Below are positions 16,729-25,075 of a stretch of 62,029 nucleotides of DNA, in pieces. The DNA comes from CAZWRV01 sp964636325. Lineage in GTDB: Bacteria > Verrucomicrobiota > Lentisphaeria > Victivallales > GWF2-50-93. The DNA lies in NCBI GenBank assembly GCA_964636325.1, contig CAZWRV010000035.1:1-62029 (forward strand). The letters are read 5' to 3'. A program made the translations under genes and the position numbers. Under the pieces are notes generated by a model, which saw only the letters and a list, made by a program, of their open reading frames with translations, had not been told where the DNA came from and searched no databases. How positions within the stretch are numbered: the stretch's first letter is position 1; each line of letters opens with the position of its first letter.

Positions 16729-16818
16729 GGCTAGATCCTTTCAATATTAAAGTTTGATTTCCTTACTTCGAACGACAAGGCGATAAAAATATTCCGGCCG
16801 CTAGAAAAATCAATAGGC

Positions 16819-17179
16819 TTATGGTCTGAAGGGAGAAACCTGCAGACCGGGAATGACGCCATAATGCTTGCTGTTCCCGGTACATATCGCCAGTGAAAAT
16901 TCCGAAGCGGTAGCCGCTATCAAAGCGTCTGCCATATCCATGCCCGATTTAAGCGAATGCTCCTCAATGTAAATCATGGCCCTATGGGAAATGTTTTCAT
17001 CAATAGGGAAGATCTTAAATCCCACTTCAAGAAGGAGCCTCTTGATCGCCAGCAGGTCATTCTTGTCCCTCGCCCCCTTCAGCAGTTCCATGTAGGATAC
17101 GGCGGAGATCTGGAGTTCCTGGCATTTGTCTATGGCGGCTGCCGCCTTTCCATCTCAAATCAAGGACTGTCGCATTCAT
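16819..17179 (-). pseudogene. vapC-like PIN-domain toxin remnant
   Basis: The 3' part reads as a PIN domain (ISAVSYMELLKGARDK with the conserved Glu, then LKSGMDMADALIAATA with the catalytic Asp, then ICTGNSKHYGVI). The N-terminus is broken. ATG at 17179 with GGAG reads MNATVLDL, which carries the first catalytic Asp, but a frame change and loss of about ten codons then follow before the correct frame resumes at GKAAAAIDKCQ. No vapB antitoxin gene is left between promoter and toxin. The toxin is therefore probably dead, consistent with antitoxin loss. Confidence 0.65.
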
Positions 17180-17204
17180 ATACTTCTCCAAGTGTCCACT
17201 TTCC

Positions 17205-17232
17205 AGTATACACTTGTCTGTTAAAATATCAA
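17205..17232 (-). promoter_or_regulatory. Promoter and operator of the vapC remnant
   Basis: TTGATA (17232-17227), a 16-base spacer and TATACT (17210-17205) lie directly before the remnant. Inverted CAAGTGT / ACACTTG arms flank the -10, the usual place for antitoxin autoregulation. Confidence 0.45.
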
Positions 17233-17269
17233 GACTCGCGGAGCGGCCGGGGCCGATTTCAGATTTCCC

Positions 17270-18241
17270 TCACTTCCGGTATCCGTCCGGGTGTTTCTTC
17301 GCCCATTCCCATGCGGAGGAGATGACTTGTGCGATGTCCTCGTATGCGGGCTTCCAGCCGAGCTCCTTTTTTGCGCGGCCGGAGGAGCCGATGAGCCTGG
17401 GCGGATCGCCGGGGCGGCGGGGAACGGTCTCGGCGGGGATATTGCGGCCGGTCACTTTCCTAGCCGTCTCGATGACTTCCTTGACGCTGTTTCCGTTTCC
17501 GGTGCCGAGGTTGTAGCAGCCGGAGTTCCGGACGTGGAGCGCCAGTTCGTGCGCCTGCGCCAGGTCGAGGATGTGGATGTAGTCCCTGATGCAGGTGCCG
17601 TCGGGAGTGGGGTAGTCGTCGCCGAATATCTTGATGCTGCCCCTCTTCCCGAGGGCGACCTGGAGGATGAGCGGGACGAGGTGCGTCTCGGGCCTGTGGT
17701 CCTCGCCGAACTTGGCGGTGGCGCCGGCGGCGTTGAAGTATCTGAGCGCCGCATATTTGAGCCCGTGGATTTTCTCATACCACTTGAGGGCCTTCTCGAA
17801 CATGAGCTTCGACTCTCCGTAGGGGTTGATGGGATCCTGCTTCTCCGTCTCCGGGATAGGAACCTGCGTCGGTTCCCCGTATGTCGCGCATGTGCTTGAG
17901 AACACGAAAGTCTTGACTTTTCCTTCGACTGCGGCGTCGAGGAGGTTGATTCCCGCGCCGAGGTTGTTCCTGAAATATTTTGACGGGTCGGCCATGGATT
18001 CGCCTACGAGGGAGAAGGCGGCGAAGTGCATTATGGCGTCGAACGCGCCCTTCTTGACGACGCCGATGATGTTCTCCCGGTCTGCGAGGTCGCCGTGTAC
18101 GAATTCGGCCCGCGGATCAACGGCGTCCCTGTGACCGGTGGCCAGCGAGTCGAAGACGGCGACTTCGTATCCGCGGTCGAGCAGGTATTCGGCGCATGCG
18201 CTGCCGATGTATCCGGCGCCGCCGGTGACAAGTATTTTCAT
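17270..18241 (-). CDS. galE: UDP-glucose 4-epimerase
   Basis: The 323-aa protein is an extended short-chain dehydrogenase. It has MKILVTGGAGYIGS (NAD binding), the catalytic YGESK (Tyr-x-x-x-Lys) and SSTCATYG, then ALRYFNAAGA, PTPDGTCIRDYIH and YNLGTGNGNSVKEV, all typical of GalE. It interconverts UDP-glucose and UDP-galactose in the cytoplasm for galactose use and glycan building. Length matches the family. It is divergent from ndk across a gap of under 100 bases. Confidence 0.96.
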   Translation of the reverse strand: MKILVTGGAGYIGSACAEYLLDRGYEVAVFDSLATGHRDAVDPRAEFVHGDLADRENIIGVVKKGAFDAIMHFAAFSLVGESMADPSKYFRNNLGAGINLLDAAVEGKVKTFVFSSTCATYGEPTQVPIPETEKQDPINPYGESKLMFEKALKWYEKIHGLKYAALRYFNAAGATAKFGEDHRPETHLVPLILQVALGKRGSIKIFGDDYPTPDGTCIRDYIHILDLAQAHELALHVRNSGCYNLGTGNGNSVKEVIETARKVTGRNIPAETVPRRPGDPPRLIGSSGRAKKELGWKPAYEDIAQVISSAWEWAKKHPDGYRK

Positions 18242-18337
18242 GACGGCCTTCCTTGTGGCTGAAAAAGTTCGCGGCCGGTTGAATAACCGGCTTCATACTG
18301 TATTTTCTGCACTCGTAAATTCAACAAAGGGGGACTT

Positions 18338-19522
18338 ATGGCTCTCGAACTTTCGTATGTGATAATAACGCCGTACACGATACTGAAGTCGCGGACGGGG
18401 GGGGTGATAGCGCGTCTTCTTTCGAGGACGGACGTTGAGCTGGTCGGGGCGCAGATTTTCACGCCGTCGCAGGAGCTCGCGGACAAGTATGCCGACGAAA
18501 TCGCCCGGCAGAACGTGGGCAAGGACAGCACGGAGAAGCTGCTGTCGGACTATGTGCGCGCGAATTTCGCACCCGCCAACGGGAACCTCCGCCGCGTGAT
18601 GATGCTGCTCTTCAAGGGCGAAAACGCCTGTTCTAAGCTGTATTCCGTAGCCGGAAAGATAACGGCCGAGACCAGGACGGGCGAGAAGAACATAACCGGC
18701 GAGTCGATCCGCGACACCTACGCCGACCTCGTGTTCAACCAGGACGGCAGCCTGCAGTATTTCGAGCCGGCGGTGCTCACCCCTGCGACGCAGCAGTCGG
18801 CCCTGGGCAAGCTGAAGATTTTCGCGGAATTCGCGGCCGGGGCGCCGAACATCGTCTCGAACTACCAGTGCGAGGACAAGAAGGAGGCGGAGCGGACGCT
18901 TGTGATCATCAAGCCGGACAACTGGCGCTTCCCGAGCTCCAAGCCGGGCAACATCATAGACATGTTCAGCCGCACCGGCCTCAGGATAGTCGGATGCAAG
19001 ATATATCAGATGTCGGTGGCGGACGCGCTTGAGTTCTACGGCCCGGTAAGGGACGTCCTCCGCGAGAAGCTGGCGCCGAAGATCGGCCAGCAGGCGAAGG
19101 AGATTCTCGAGAAGGAACTGCAGCTCAAGCTCAAAAGCGAGGACGAGAAGATCCTCACTGGGTCGGTCGGGATGGAGTACGCCGACAACGAGTTCTCCAA
19201 GATCGTCGAGTTCATGTCCGGCCTGAAGCCGGAGAACTGCCCGCCGCAGAAGCTGAACGACCCCGGCCTGGTCAAGTGCATGGTGCTGGTCTACGAGGGC
19301 AAGAACGCGGTCAAGAAGATCCGCGACGTGCTCGGGCCGACCGATCCGACAAAGGCGCCCGCCGGCACCATCCGCAGGGAGTTCGGATACAACGTGATGA
19401 TCAACACCGCGCACGCCTCCGACTCCCCGGAGAACGCGAAGCGAGAGATGGAGATCATAAGGATACAGAAGAACGGAATGCCGCAGATAATAAACGATTT
19501 TCTGAAGGAGTACAAGCCATGA
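18338..19522 (+). CDS. ndk: Two-domain nucleoside diphosphate kinase
   Basis: At 394 aa this is far longer than the usual 140-150. The C-terminal half holds a real NDK: RTLVIIKPD, GLRIVGCKIYQ, PTDPTKAPAGTIRREFG and NTAHASDSPENA with the catalytic His near residue 357. About 80 helical residues are inserted before the PTDP region. The N-terminal half repeats the fold (YVIITPYTILK, DVELVGAQIF) but lacks the catalytic His, so it is probably structural or regulatory. It transfers phosphate between nucleoside di- and triphosphates. The stop overlaps the aminotransferase ATG (ATGA). A G8 run lies early in the gene (18397-18404). Confidence 0.9.
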   Translation: MALELSYVIITPYTILKSRTGGVIARLLSRTDVELVGAQIFTPSQELADKYADEIARQNVGKDSTEKLLSDYVRANFAPANGNLRRVMMLLFKGENACSKLYSVAGKITAETRTGEKNITGESIRDTYADLVFNQDGSLQYFEPAVLTPATQQSALGKLKIFAEFAAGAPNIVSNYQCEDKKEAERTLVIIKPDNWRFPSSKPGNIIDMFSRTGLRIVGCKIYQMSVADALEFYGPVRDVLREKLAPKIGQQAKEILEKELQLKLKSEDEKILTGSVGMEYADNEFSKIVEFMSGLKPENCPPQKLNDPGLVKCMVLVYEGKNAVKKIRDVLGPTDPTKAPAGTIRREFGYNVMINTAHASDSPENAKREMEIIRIQKNGMPQIINDFLKEYKP

Positions 19523-20703
19523 AGGAAATCCAGAAGACCCATTGCGCGATGGGCGGAGTGGAGCCGTCCGCCACGCTCGCAATCACATCGAAGGCGAAGT
19601 CAATGATCGCCGCGGGCGAGGACGTATGCAACATGTGCGCGGGCGAACCCGACTTCGACACGCCGCAGCACATCAAGGACGCCGCCGTGGAGGCGCTGAG
19701 GAAGGGCGAGACGAAATACACGCCCGAGAGCGGGCTTCTGAACCTGCGCAAGGCGATCTCCGAGAAGCTGCTGGCCGACAACAAGCTGAGCTACGCCCCC
19801 GAGCAGATTGTGGTCGCCCCCGGCGCGAAGTTCAGCGTCTTCTGCGGGGTCGCGGCGCTCTGCGGCAAGGGCGACGAAGTCATCCTCCCCTCGCCCTACT
19901 GGCTGAGCTACTACGAGATCATCAAGGCGGCGCAGGCCACGCCGGTCGTCCTCCCGTGCAGGGCCGAGGACAACTACGAGCCGGCCTTGGACGAGCTAGA
20001 GAAGGCGGTGACGCCGAACACGAGGCTGATGATCCTCAACACCCCGAGCAATCCGACAGGCGCGGTCTACAGGAGGTCCACGCTGGAGAAGATCGCGCAG
20101 ATCGCGGTGAAGCACAATTTCATGGTGCTCTCCGACGAGATTTATGAAAAGCTGGTCTACGACGCAGAGTTCCCGCACGTCAGCATCGCGTCCTTCTCGC
20201 CGGAGATTGCGGCGTTGACAATAACCGTCAACGGGTTCAGCAAGGCGTTCGCGATGACCGGCTGGCGCCTCGGCTACATGGCCGCGCCTCAATGGCTTAT
20301 AAAGAAGGTCGCCGCGCTCCAGAGCCATACGGCTTCGCATCCGACCACCTTCGCGCAGTCCGCGGCGGTCACGGCGCTCAAGGGCGACCAGCGGCCCGTC
20401 GAGGAGATGCGCAAGGCCTTCTCGCAGCGGCGCGACCTCATATACGGCCTCCTGAGCCGGGTGCCCGGCCTGAAGTGCATACGTCCGCAGGGCGCGTTCT
20501 ACATATTCTGCGACGTCTCATCCTTCGGGATGGGCTCCTGGGAGTTCTGCGAAAAGCTGCTCAACGAGAAGAAGGTCGCGGCGATACCCGGCAAGCCGTT
20601 CGGCGCCGAAGGCAACATCCGCCTCTCATACGCGTGCTCCGACGAGACAATCAAGAAGGCGTGCCAGAGGATCAAGGAGTTCTGCGCAGGTATTAAGAAG
20701 TAG
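19519..20703 (+). CDS. Class I aminotransferase (aspartate aminotransferase-like)
   Basis: The 394-aa PLP enzyme has CAGEPDFDTP, KYTPESGLLNLR, NTPSNPTG, SDEIYEKLVY and the Schiff-base Lys in NGFSKAFAMTGWRLGY near residue 240, then a C-terminal GNIRLSYACSDE with the carboxylate-binding Arg. This matches the AspC/AspB Igamma subgroup, so it probably moves amino groups between aspartate or other amino acids and 2-oxoglutarate. The ATG at 19519 overlaps the ndk stop by 4 bases and has GAAGGAG upstream; the two are co-translated. Confidence 0.93.
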   Translation: MKEIQKTHCAMGGVEPSATLAITSKAKSMIAAGEDVCNMCAGEPDFDTPQHIKDAAVEALRKGETKYTPESGLLNLRKAISEKLLADNKLSYAPEQIVVAPGAKFSVFCGVAALCGKGDEVILPSPYWLSYYEIIKAAQATPVVLPCRAEDNYEPALDELEKAVTPNTRLMILNTPSNPTGAVYRRSTLEKIAQIAVKHNFMVLSDEIYEKLVYDAEFPHVSIASFSPEIAALTITVNGFSKAFAMTGWRLGYMAAPQWLIKKVAALQSHTASHPTTFAQSAAVTALKGDQRPVEEMRKAFSQRRDLIYGLLSRVPGLKCIRPQGAFYIFCDVSSFGMGSWEFCEKLLNEKKVAAIPGKPFGAEGNIRLSYACSDETIKKACQRIKEFCAGIKK

Positions 20704-20742
20704 CTTGCATGTCCCGCAAGTTATTTTGACGTCCGTTTTTGT

Positions 20743-23700
20743 TTATTTGCCGCTCGCGCACGGGGGATCGTGCAATGCTTCCACAATTTCCGGCGGCGAG
20801 GCGATTCCCATGGGCTTCAGCTCATAGGCGTCGAAGTCTTTCCGGTGGATTCTGTCGAACGCGTTGCCCCTGTGGCCGAAGGCGGTGATTTCGAGCTTGT
20901 GTCCTCCGGGTTCGAGCCTGCCGAGTCCAAGCCGGTATGGAGCGAAAGCGATCCTTCCGGCGTGGCGGCCGTCCAAGGAGACAGCGAGCAGCGGTGCAGG
21001 ATCAGGAACTACATGTAGAACCGCTGGGCCGCCGCCGGCCGAGAAGTTACATTCGTATATGGCATTGCCCGTATAGAAAGGAAGCCCCTGCCCAGTCCAG
21101 TCGCCCCAGCGAAGTTTTCTGACAGGCGGAACTATTCGTGCTGCCATGCCATGCAGTTCAACGCCGAAATCGCCCAGCAGGTATGCCCATTCCAGTTCGG
21201 TCCGCCTAGTGAAGACCGTGGTCATCCGCAGCGTGTGGACGCCCGGTGCCATAGCTGGAAAATCCAGGCGGCGGATCGCCTCGTCCACCCAGAATCCGCG
21301 GTCGGCATAGGGGAACGGCGAACCGTCGAGCTCCATTACCCATTCGGACGGCTGCTCCAGAGCGAGCTGGCAGCCGGACAATCCGATGCCGGTCCTGATC
21401 TCGAACTCCAGCATGAGCGTGCCGAGCGAAGGCGACGGCGAAATGTCGGTCCAAGGCTGCGCGCAGTAGCTTCGCCGGACCTGCAGTCCGTGCCTGCGGC
21501 GGATTTCGTCCTCGATGCTGCGAAGTTCCTGGCGTGTCCGCCAGGATTCTTCATTCCAGCGCCAGCGCGCCAAGTCAAGCGGTAGGACATTTGGTTCCTC
21601 CAAGCGGACCGGGACAGTTTGCGCGAACTTCGCAGTTGTCCGCCAACGCTTCGGCGCCGCCGCGGCAGCCCCATGGCCCGGGCGCCTCGGCGAAAGCTCA
21701 GCCAGAAAATGCCCGTGCGCGGGGATGTCCCGCGTGATTCGCGTCCATCCTTCTTCGAAGTCGGATTGGAGCGCTTCAGTCGTTCCCGCAAGAGTGTCCA
21801 GCAATGCGACATCCCAGCGGCCATTGACCCTTATGATTGTGCCGCCGGCATCTTTCACTAAATCGGTATTGCAGACGAACAGATATCTTTTGTCGCCCTC
21901 CTGGCGGAGCTGGCCTACGAGCGAGGCGGAGGGTTCTCCTTCCGGCGTGGCGGCCGAGAGTTCGCGCCACGGCGACAGCGAGTCGAGGACTGCGGACTTC
22001 GCAAACGGGATGCGGCGGCAGCGCTCGGCAAGACGCGCCGCGCGGTCCGAGGGATTCACGTCGACAAGTCCGGGGACGTCTCCGGCGAAGAAAATGCTTC
22101 CGCCGGAATCGGCGAAGGCCTCTAGCCGCTTGAGCGTCGAACCGCGTATCGTGAGAAGAGGCGGGACGATCACGGCGTCATAGCTCATCTCCCCGACGCG
22201 GAATCCGGGGGTGCCGCCTGCCTGTCCCGGAAGCAGAGATTCGGCAAGGAAGTCAAAGTCGATCAGAGCGGTGAGCAGCCATTCGGTCAGATCCGAGAAC
22301 TGTCTTTCCATGCGGTTCCGTTCAGCGGCGGTTTCGCTACGCGGCCCGAAGCGGAGCCAGTAGGACTCTACCGGGTGGATTACCGCAACATGGACGACGG
22401 GGCGGCCGCGGGAGAGGATGACGTTCAGGCGCGAGAAATGATCCTCCAGCATCCGCCATTCGCGCCACCATGGCTGCTGGCTTGAGATCGGGCCGGGGCA
22501 GTCGCGCTTCGCTTCGCCGCGCATCGAAACCCAGGAAAGATGCGGGACGCGCCGTGTCACGCCTAGCGCCGCCTGCCAGTCGCCAAGCCGCTTGAAGGCG
22601 GCGAACGTGCAGCCCCATCCGGTCAGGCCGTAGAGTTCGGAAACGACTCCGGGGCGTCCGAACTGCCGCGCCGCGCTCTGCGCCTGCTTTGCGGTGTTGA
22701 GCTGAAGACTCATGCCCAGTATGTCTACCCCCGGCAGCTGCATGGCCCGGTATCCGCGCATGGCTTCGCCGTCGTAGACGGTCTGTTCGTCCAGCGTGCT
22801 TTCCTCGACGAGATGGCCGGTCGAGGCGATTCCGTGTACATCGCACCAGTCCCGGATCGGCTCGAGGAATCCGGCCACGAAACGTTCCGCGGCATGGTCG
22901 TGGTAGCGCCAGCGGGCAATCGAGGCGCGGCCGTCCGCCAGATCCCACACGAGCTCCGGAAGGCTGTCGAGGAGGTCTTCCCCGTATGCCTTCCTGAAGC
23001 TCTCCGCAAAATCGTCCGTGAACGGCAGGAGGACGTCCTCGCGCGACGAGGCCTCAGGCAGAGGACGCTTTACATGCGGATGCGGCTCGTCCGTGAATAT
23101 CGCGGGGACGGCCCTGCCGAAATGCCGACCGACGGCCGCATTGTAGCGCTCGTGGGTTATCTCCAGGAAGCGCCGCGTCGCCTCGGGATTGAACATGTCA
23201 GAGAGCGTCCGGTTATTGTAGCCGATGCACGGCCATTCCGTTTCGAGATATGCGTGCCATGCCTCCGATCCGGAGTTTGCCTGTTCATCGGGAGGCAGGC
23301 GCCTGTAATGTTCGAGTCTGCCGTCCACGAGACGTATCTCGTAGCGCGCCAGCAGTTTGCCGCGTCCGTTTCTCTCTACCGGATATTCTGAGACTGCAGG
23401 CAGGGCCGGCGGAACGCCTCCATATGGGCGCGCCGTAAAAAGAAGATAGCGCTGCCGGAAACGCGGATCGGCGGTCACAAGCCCGCCGCCGTAGCCGGAC
23501 GGCCAGCGGTCCTCGTCGTAGAGCCACGCGTACATGCCGCGGCGGGCCGCCTCCCCGACGCAGGCCTTTACGCGATCCATGAAATCCCCGCCGAGATATT
23601 CGATGCGCATACCGGTCCGGACGTGCATGTGGAAGCCGCCGAAGCCCATCTCCCCAAGCTGGGCTATCTGGCGCAGGAGACGGTCTCCGTCGAGATCGTC

Positions 23701-23820
23701 ATTCCATGACCAGAACGGCGCGCCTCGGAACCTCGCGGGGGGATTGCAGAAATCAGCGATTGCAGCTCCGTCAGGACTTGCAACCGGCGACTCGCGTTTA
23801 CGATTCACAGCCTCTCCCAT
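20743..23820 (-). CDS. Large GH106-like glycoside hydrolase
   Basis: The 1025-aa protein begins with a TIM-barrel pattern: GAPFWSWNDDLDGDRLLRQI, FGGFHMHVRTGM and YAWLYDEDRWPSGYGGG. Later, SELYGLTGWGCTF and HLSWVSMRGEAKRD with PWW fit the alpha-L-rhamnosidase (GH106) relatives. The C-terminal 300 residues look like beta-sandwich domains. No signal peptide is visible. The ATG at 23820 is used; an in-frame GTG four codons on sits close behind GGGAGAGG and is an alternative. The URO-D-like gene lies upstream on the same strand. The sugar released is not certain. Confidence 0.7.
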   Translation of the reverse strand: MGEAVNRKRESPVASPDGAAIADFCNPPARFRGAPFWSWNDDLDGDRLLRQIAQLGEMGFGGFHMHVRTGMRIEYLGGDFMDRVKACVGEAARRGMYAWLYDEDRWPSGYGGGLVTADPRFRQRYLLFTARPYGGVPPALPAVSEYPVERNGRGKLLARYEIRLVDGRLEHYRRLPPDEQANSGSEAWHAYLETEWPCIGYNNRTLSDMFNPEATRRFLEITHERYNAAVGRHFGRAVPAIFTDEPHPHVKRPLPEASSREDVLLPFTDDFAESFRKAYGEDLLDSLPELVWDLADGRASIARWRYHDHAAERFVAGFLEPIRDWCDVHGIASTGHLVEESTLDEQTVYDGEAMRGYRAMQLPGVDILGMSLQLNTAKQAQSAARQFGRPGVVSELYGLTGWGCTFAAFKRLGDWQAALGVTRRVPHLSWVSMRGEAKRDCPGPISSQQPWWREWRMLEDHFSRLNVILSRGRPVVHVAVIHPVESYWLRFGPRSETAAERNRMERQFSDLTEWLLTALIDFDFLAESLLPGQAGGTPGFRVGEMSYDAVIVPPLLTIRGSTLKRLEAFADSGGSIFFAGDVPGLVDVNPSDRAARLAERCRRIPFAKSAVLDSLSPWRELSAATPEGEPSASLVGQLRQEGDKRYLFVCNTDLVKDAGGTIIRVNGRWDVALLDTLAGTTEALQSDFEEGWTRITRDIPAHGHFLAELSPRRPGHGAAAAAPKRWRTTAKFAQTVPVRLEEPNVLPLDLARWRWNEESWRTRQELRSIEDEIRRRHGLQVRRSYCAQPWTDISPSPSLGTLMLEFEIRTGIGLSGCQLALEQPSEWVMELDGSPFPYADRGFWVDEAIRRLDFPAMAPGVHTLRMTTVFTRRTELEWAYLLGDFGVELHGMAARIVPPVRKLRWGDWTGQGLPFYTGNAIYECNFSAGGGPAVLHVVPDPAPLLAVSLDGRHAGRIAFAPYRLGLGRLEPGGHKLEITAFGHRGNAFDRIHRKDFDAYELKPMGIASPPEIVEALHDPPCASGK

Positions 23821-23970
23821 CCGGCGTCTGGCATACGTCTTTCCAGCTTCCGGCGCCTGAAATCCGAAACGTAAACATTCCGTGAACTACGCCCTCTCGC
23901 TGAATTCATACTCCGAAACCTCTCGATACCTTCCGGCACCTGCCTAAACCTTCCGAACGCAATCGGCCAT
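23821..23970. repeat. Gap with half a family-C hairpin and degenerate repeats
   Basis: CGCTGAATTCATAC (23898-23911) is the right arm of the hairpin family found at 31411, 48560 and 55840; the left arm is lost. It is followed by GAAACCTCTCGATACC-type near-repeats to about 23960. Confidence 0.55.
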
Positions 23971-24912
23971 TCACCAACTGTCCGCCAGCTCATGGCATGC
24001 CTGCCAGAAGACGCGGACGTTTTCCTCCGGGGCGCCTGTGAGAACCTGGTCTGGGGCTGCGAGCCAGCCGCCGCCGGGCGCCCAGACGTCGAACGCTTCG
24101 CGGACTTCGCGGCGGACGTCGGCGGGCGTCCCCGTATGTATGATGTAGGAGTTTATGCCGCCGAGCACGGCCATCTTTCCGCGCACGGCCTCCTTGACGC
24201 GCCGCCTGTCGTTGGCGGTGACCTGCACGGGGTTGAGGATGTCGACTCCGACCGCGATCAGATCGGGTATCACCTTTTCTATGGCTCCGCATGAATGGAA
24301 GTCTATGAGGACTCCGCGTCTCCTGACCTCGTCGAAGCACGCCTCGTATGCGGGCAGCAGGAAGCGGCGGAACAGCTCCGGCGAAATCATCAGATCCTGC
24401 TGCGTGCCCAGGTCTTCGCTGACGTGCAGCGTGTCGACGCCGAGGTCAAGCAGGCGTCGGAAGCAGGCGCGGTTGTATGAGACGATCCCGTCGATCAGGC
24501 GCTGCAGCCGCTCCGGCTCCTCGTAGAGCGCGAGCATGAAGTTGTCCATGCCCATCAGGCAGCAGAGGCGTTCGCAGAGGAACTTGACGTGGCAGCCGCC
24601 CACGAGGATGTCCTTCCTTTTAAGCGCGTCGAGCCGGGCCTGGTCCTCGGACGTCCAGGTCAGGGCCGCGGGATCGGGCCAGGCGTAGCCGTCGAGCTTG
24701 GCAATGTCCGCCAGCGGATGGACTATGTCGGTGGGGACCATCCCGGGCAGTTCCGCCTGCCAGACCGTCCCCCAGTGATCCGTCCAGGACTCATACTTGA
24801 AGTTGCCGCCGAGCTGGACGGCCTCCCATACTGTCCCGTCGAAGACGGGGACGCGCGCCGACGGATCATGGCGTACTGCCGCAAGCGTGTTCGACCTGGT
24901 GTTGGCGGTCAT
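23971..24912 (-). CDS. URO-D family protein (MtaA/CmuA-like methyltransferase)
   Basis: The 313-aa protein has the uroporphyrinogen decarboxylase-type barrel: VPVFDGTVWEA, SEDLGTQQDLMISPELFRRF, then VLIDFHSCGAIEKVIPDLI and DILNPVQVTAN. Members without the heme-pathway context are usually corrinoid-linked methyltransferases or of unknown role; the His-Ser-Cys in FHSCG fits zinc-dependent MtaA-like enzymes. The start is at ATG 24912 with CAGGAG 7 bases upstream. It lies upstream of the GH106-like gene. True heme synthesis is unlikely because no other hem genes are near. Confidence 0.78.
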   Translation of the reverse strand: MTANTRSNTLAAVRHDPSARVPVFDGTVWEAVQLGGNFKYESWTDHWGTVWQAELPGMVPTDIVHPLADIAKLDGYAWPDPAALTWTSEDQARLDALKRKDILVGGCHVKFLCERLCCLMGMDNFMLALYEEPERLQRLIDGIVSYNRACFRRLLDLGVDTLHVSEDLGTQQDLMISPELFRRFLLPAYEACFDEVRRRGVLIDFHSCGAIEKVIPDLIAVGVDILNPVQVTANDRRRVKEAVRGKMAVLGGINSYIIHTGTPADVRREVREAFDVWAPGGGWLAAPDQVLTGAPEENVRVFWQACHELADSW

Positions 24913-25075
24913 GGCCGGCTCCTGTGCTTGTTGCCTTGTGCTCTTGTGAACTAGTAAGTCCGCCGCGAAAAAATCAAACGGTTTCCGCAAAATTCTCGTC
25001 AACTTTTTTCGTTTCGGAATTTGAAATCCGCTTATTGAAAATGATAGTGAAGACTGGAAAGATTGGAGCGGGAAA

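Noticed and set aside
18397..18404. G8 run in ndk as a phase-variation site
   Set aside because: It encodes Thr-Gly-Gly-Val in a normal place, and runs of this length are expected now and then in GC-rich coding DNA.
18293..19582. A 429-codon open frame on the minus strand
   Set aside because: Antisense to ndk, whose catalytic motifs are clear; the composition is that of a GC-rich shadow frame.
24000..24900. Heme-pathway uroporphyrinogen decarboxylase (hemE)
   Set aside because: No hem neighbours, three divergent copies in the window, and glycan genes nearby fit the catabolic branch of the superfamily.
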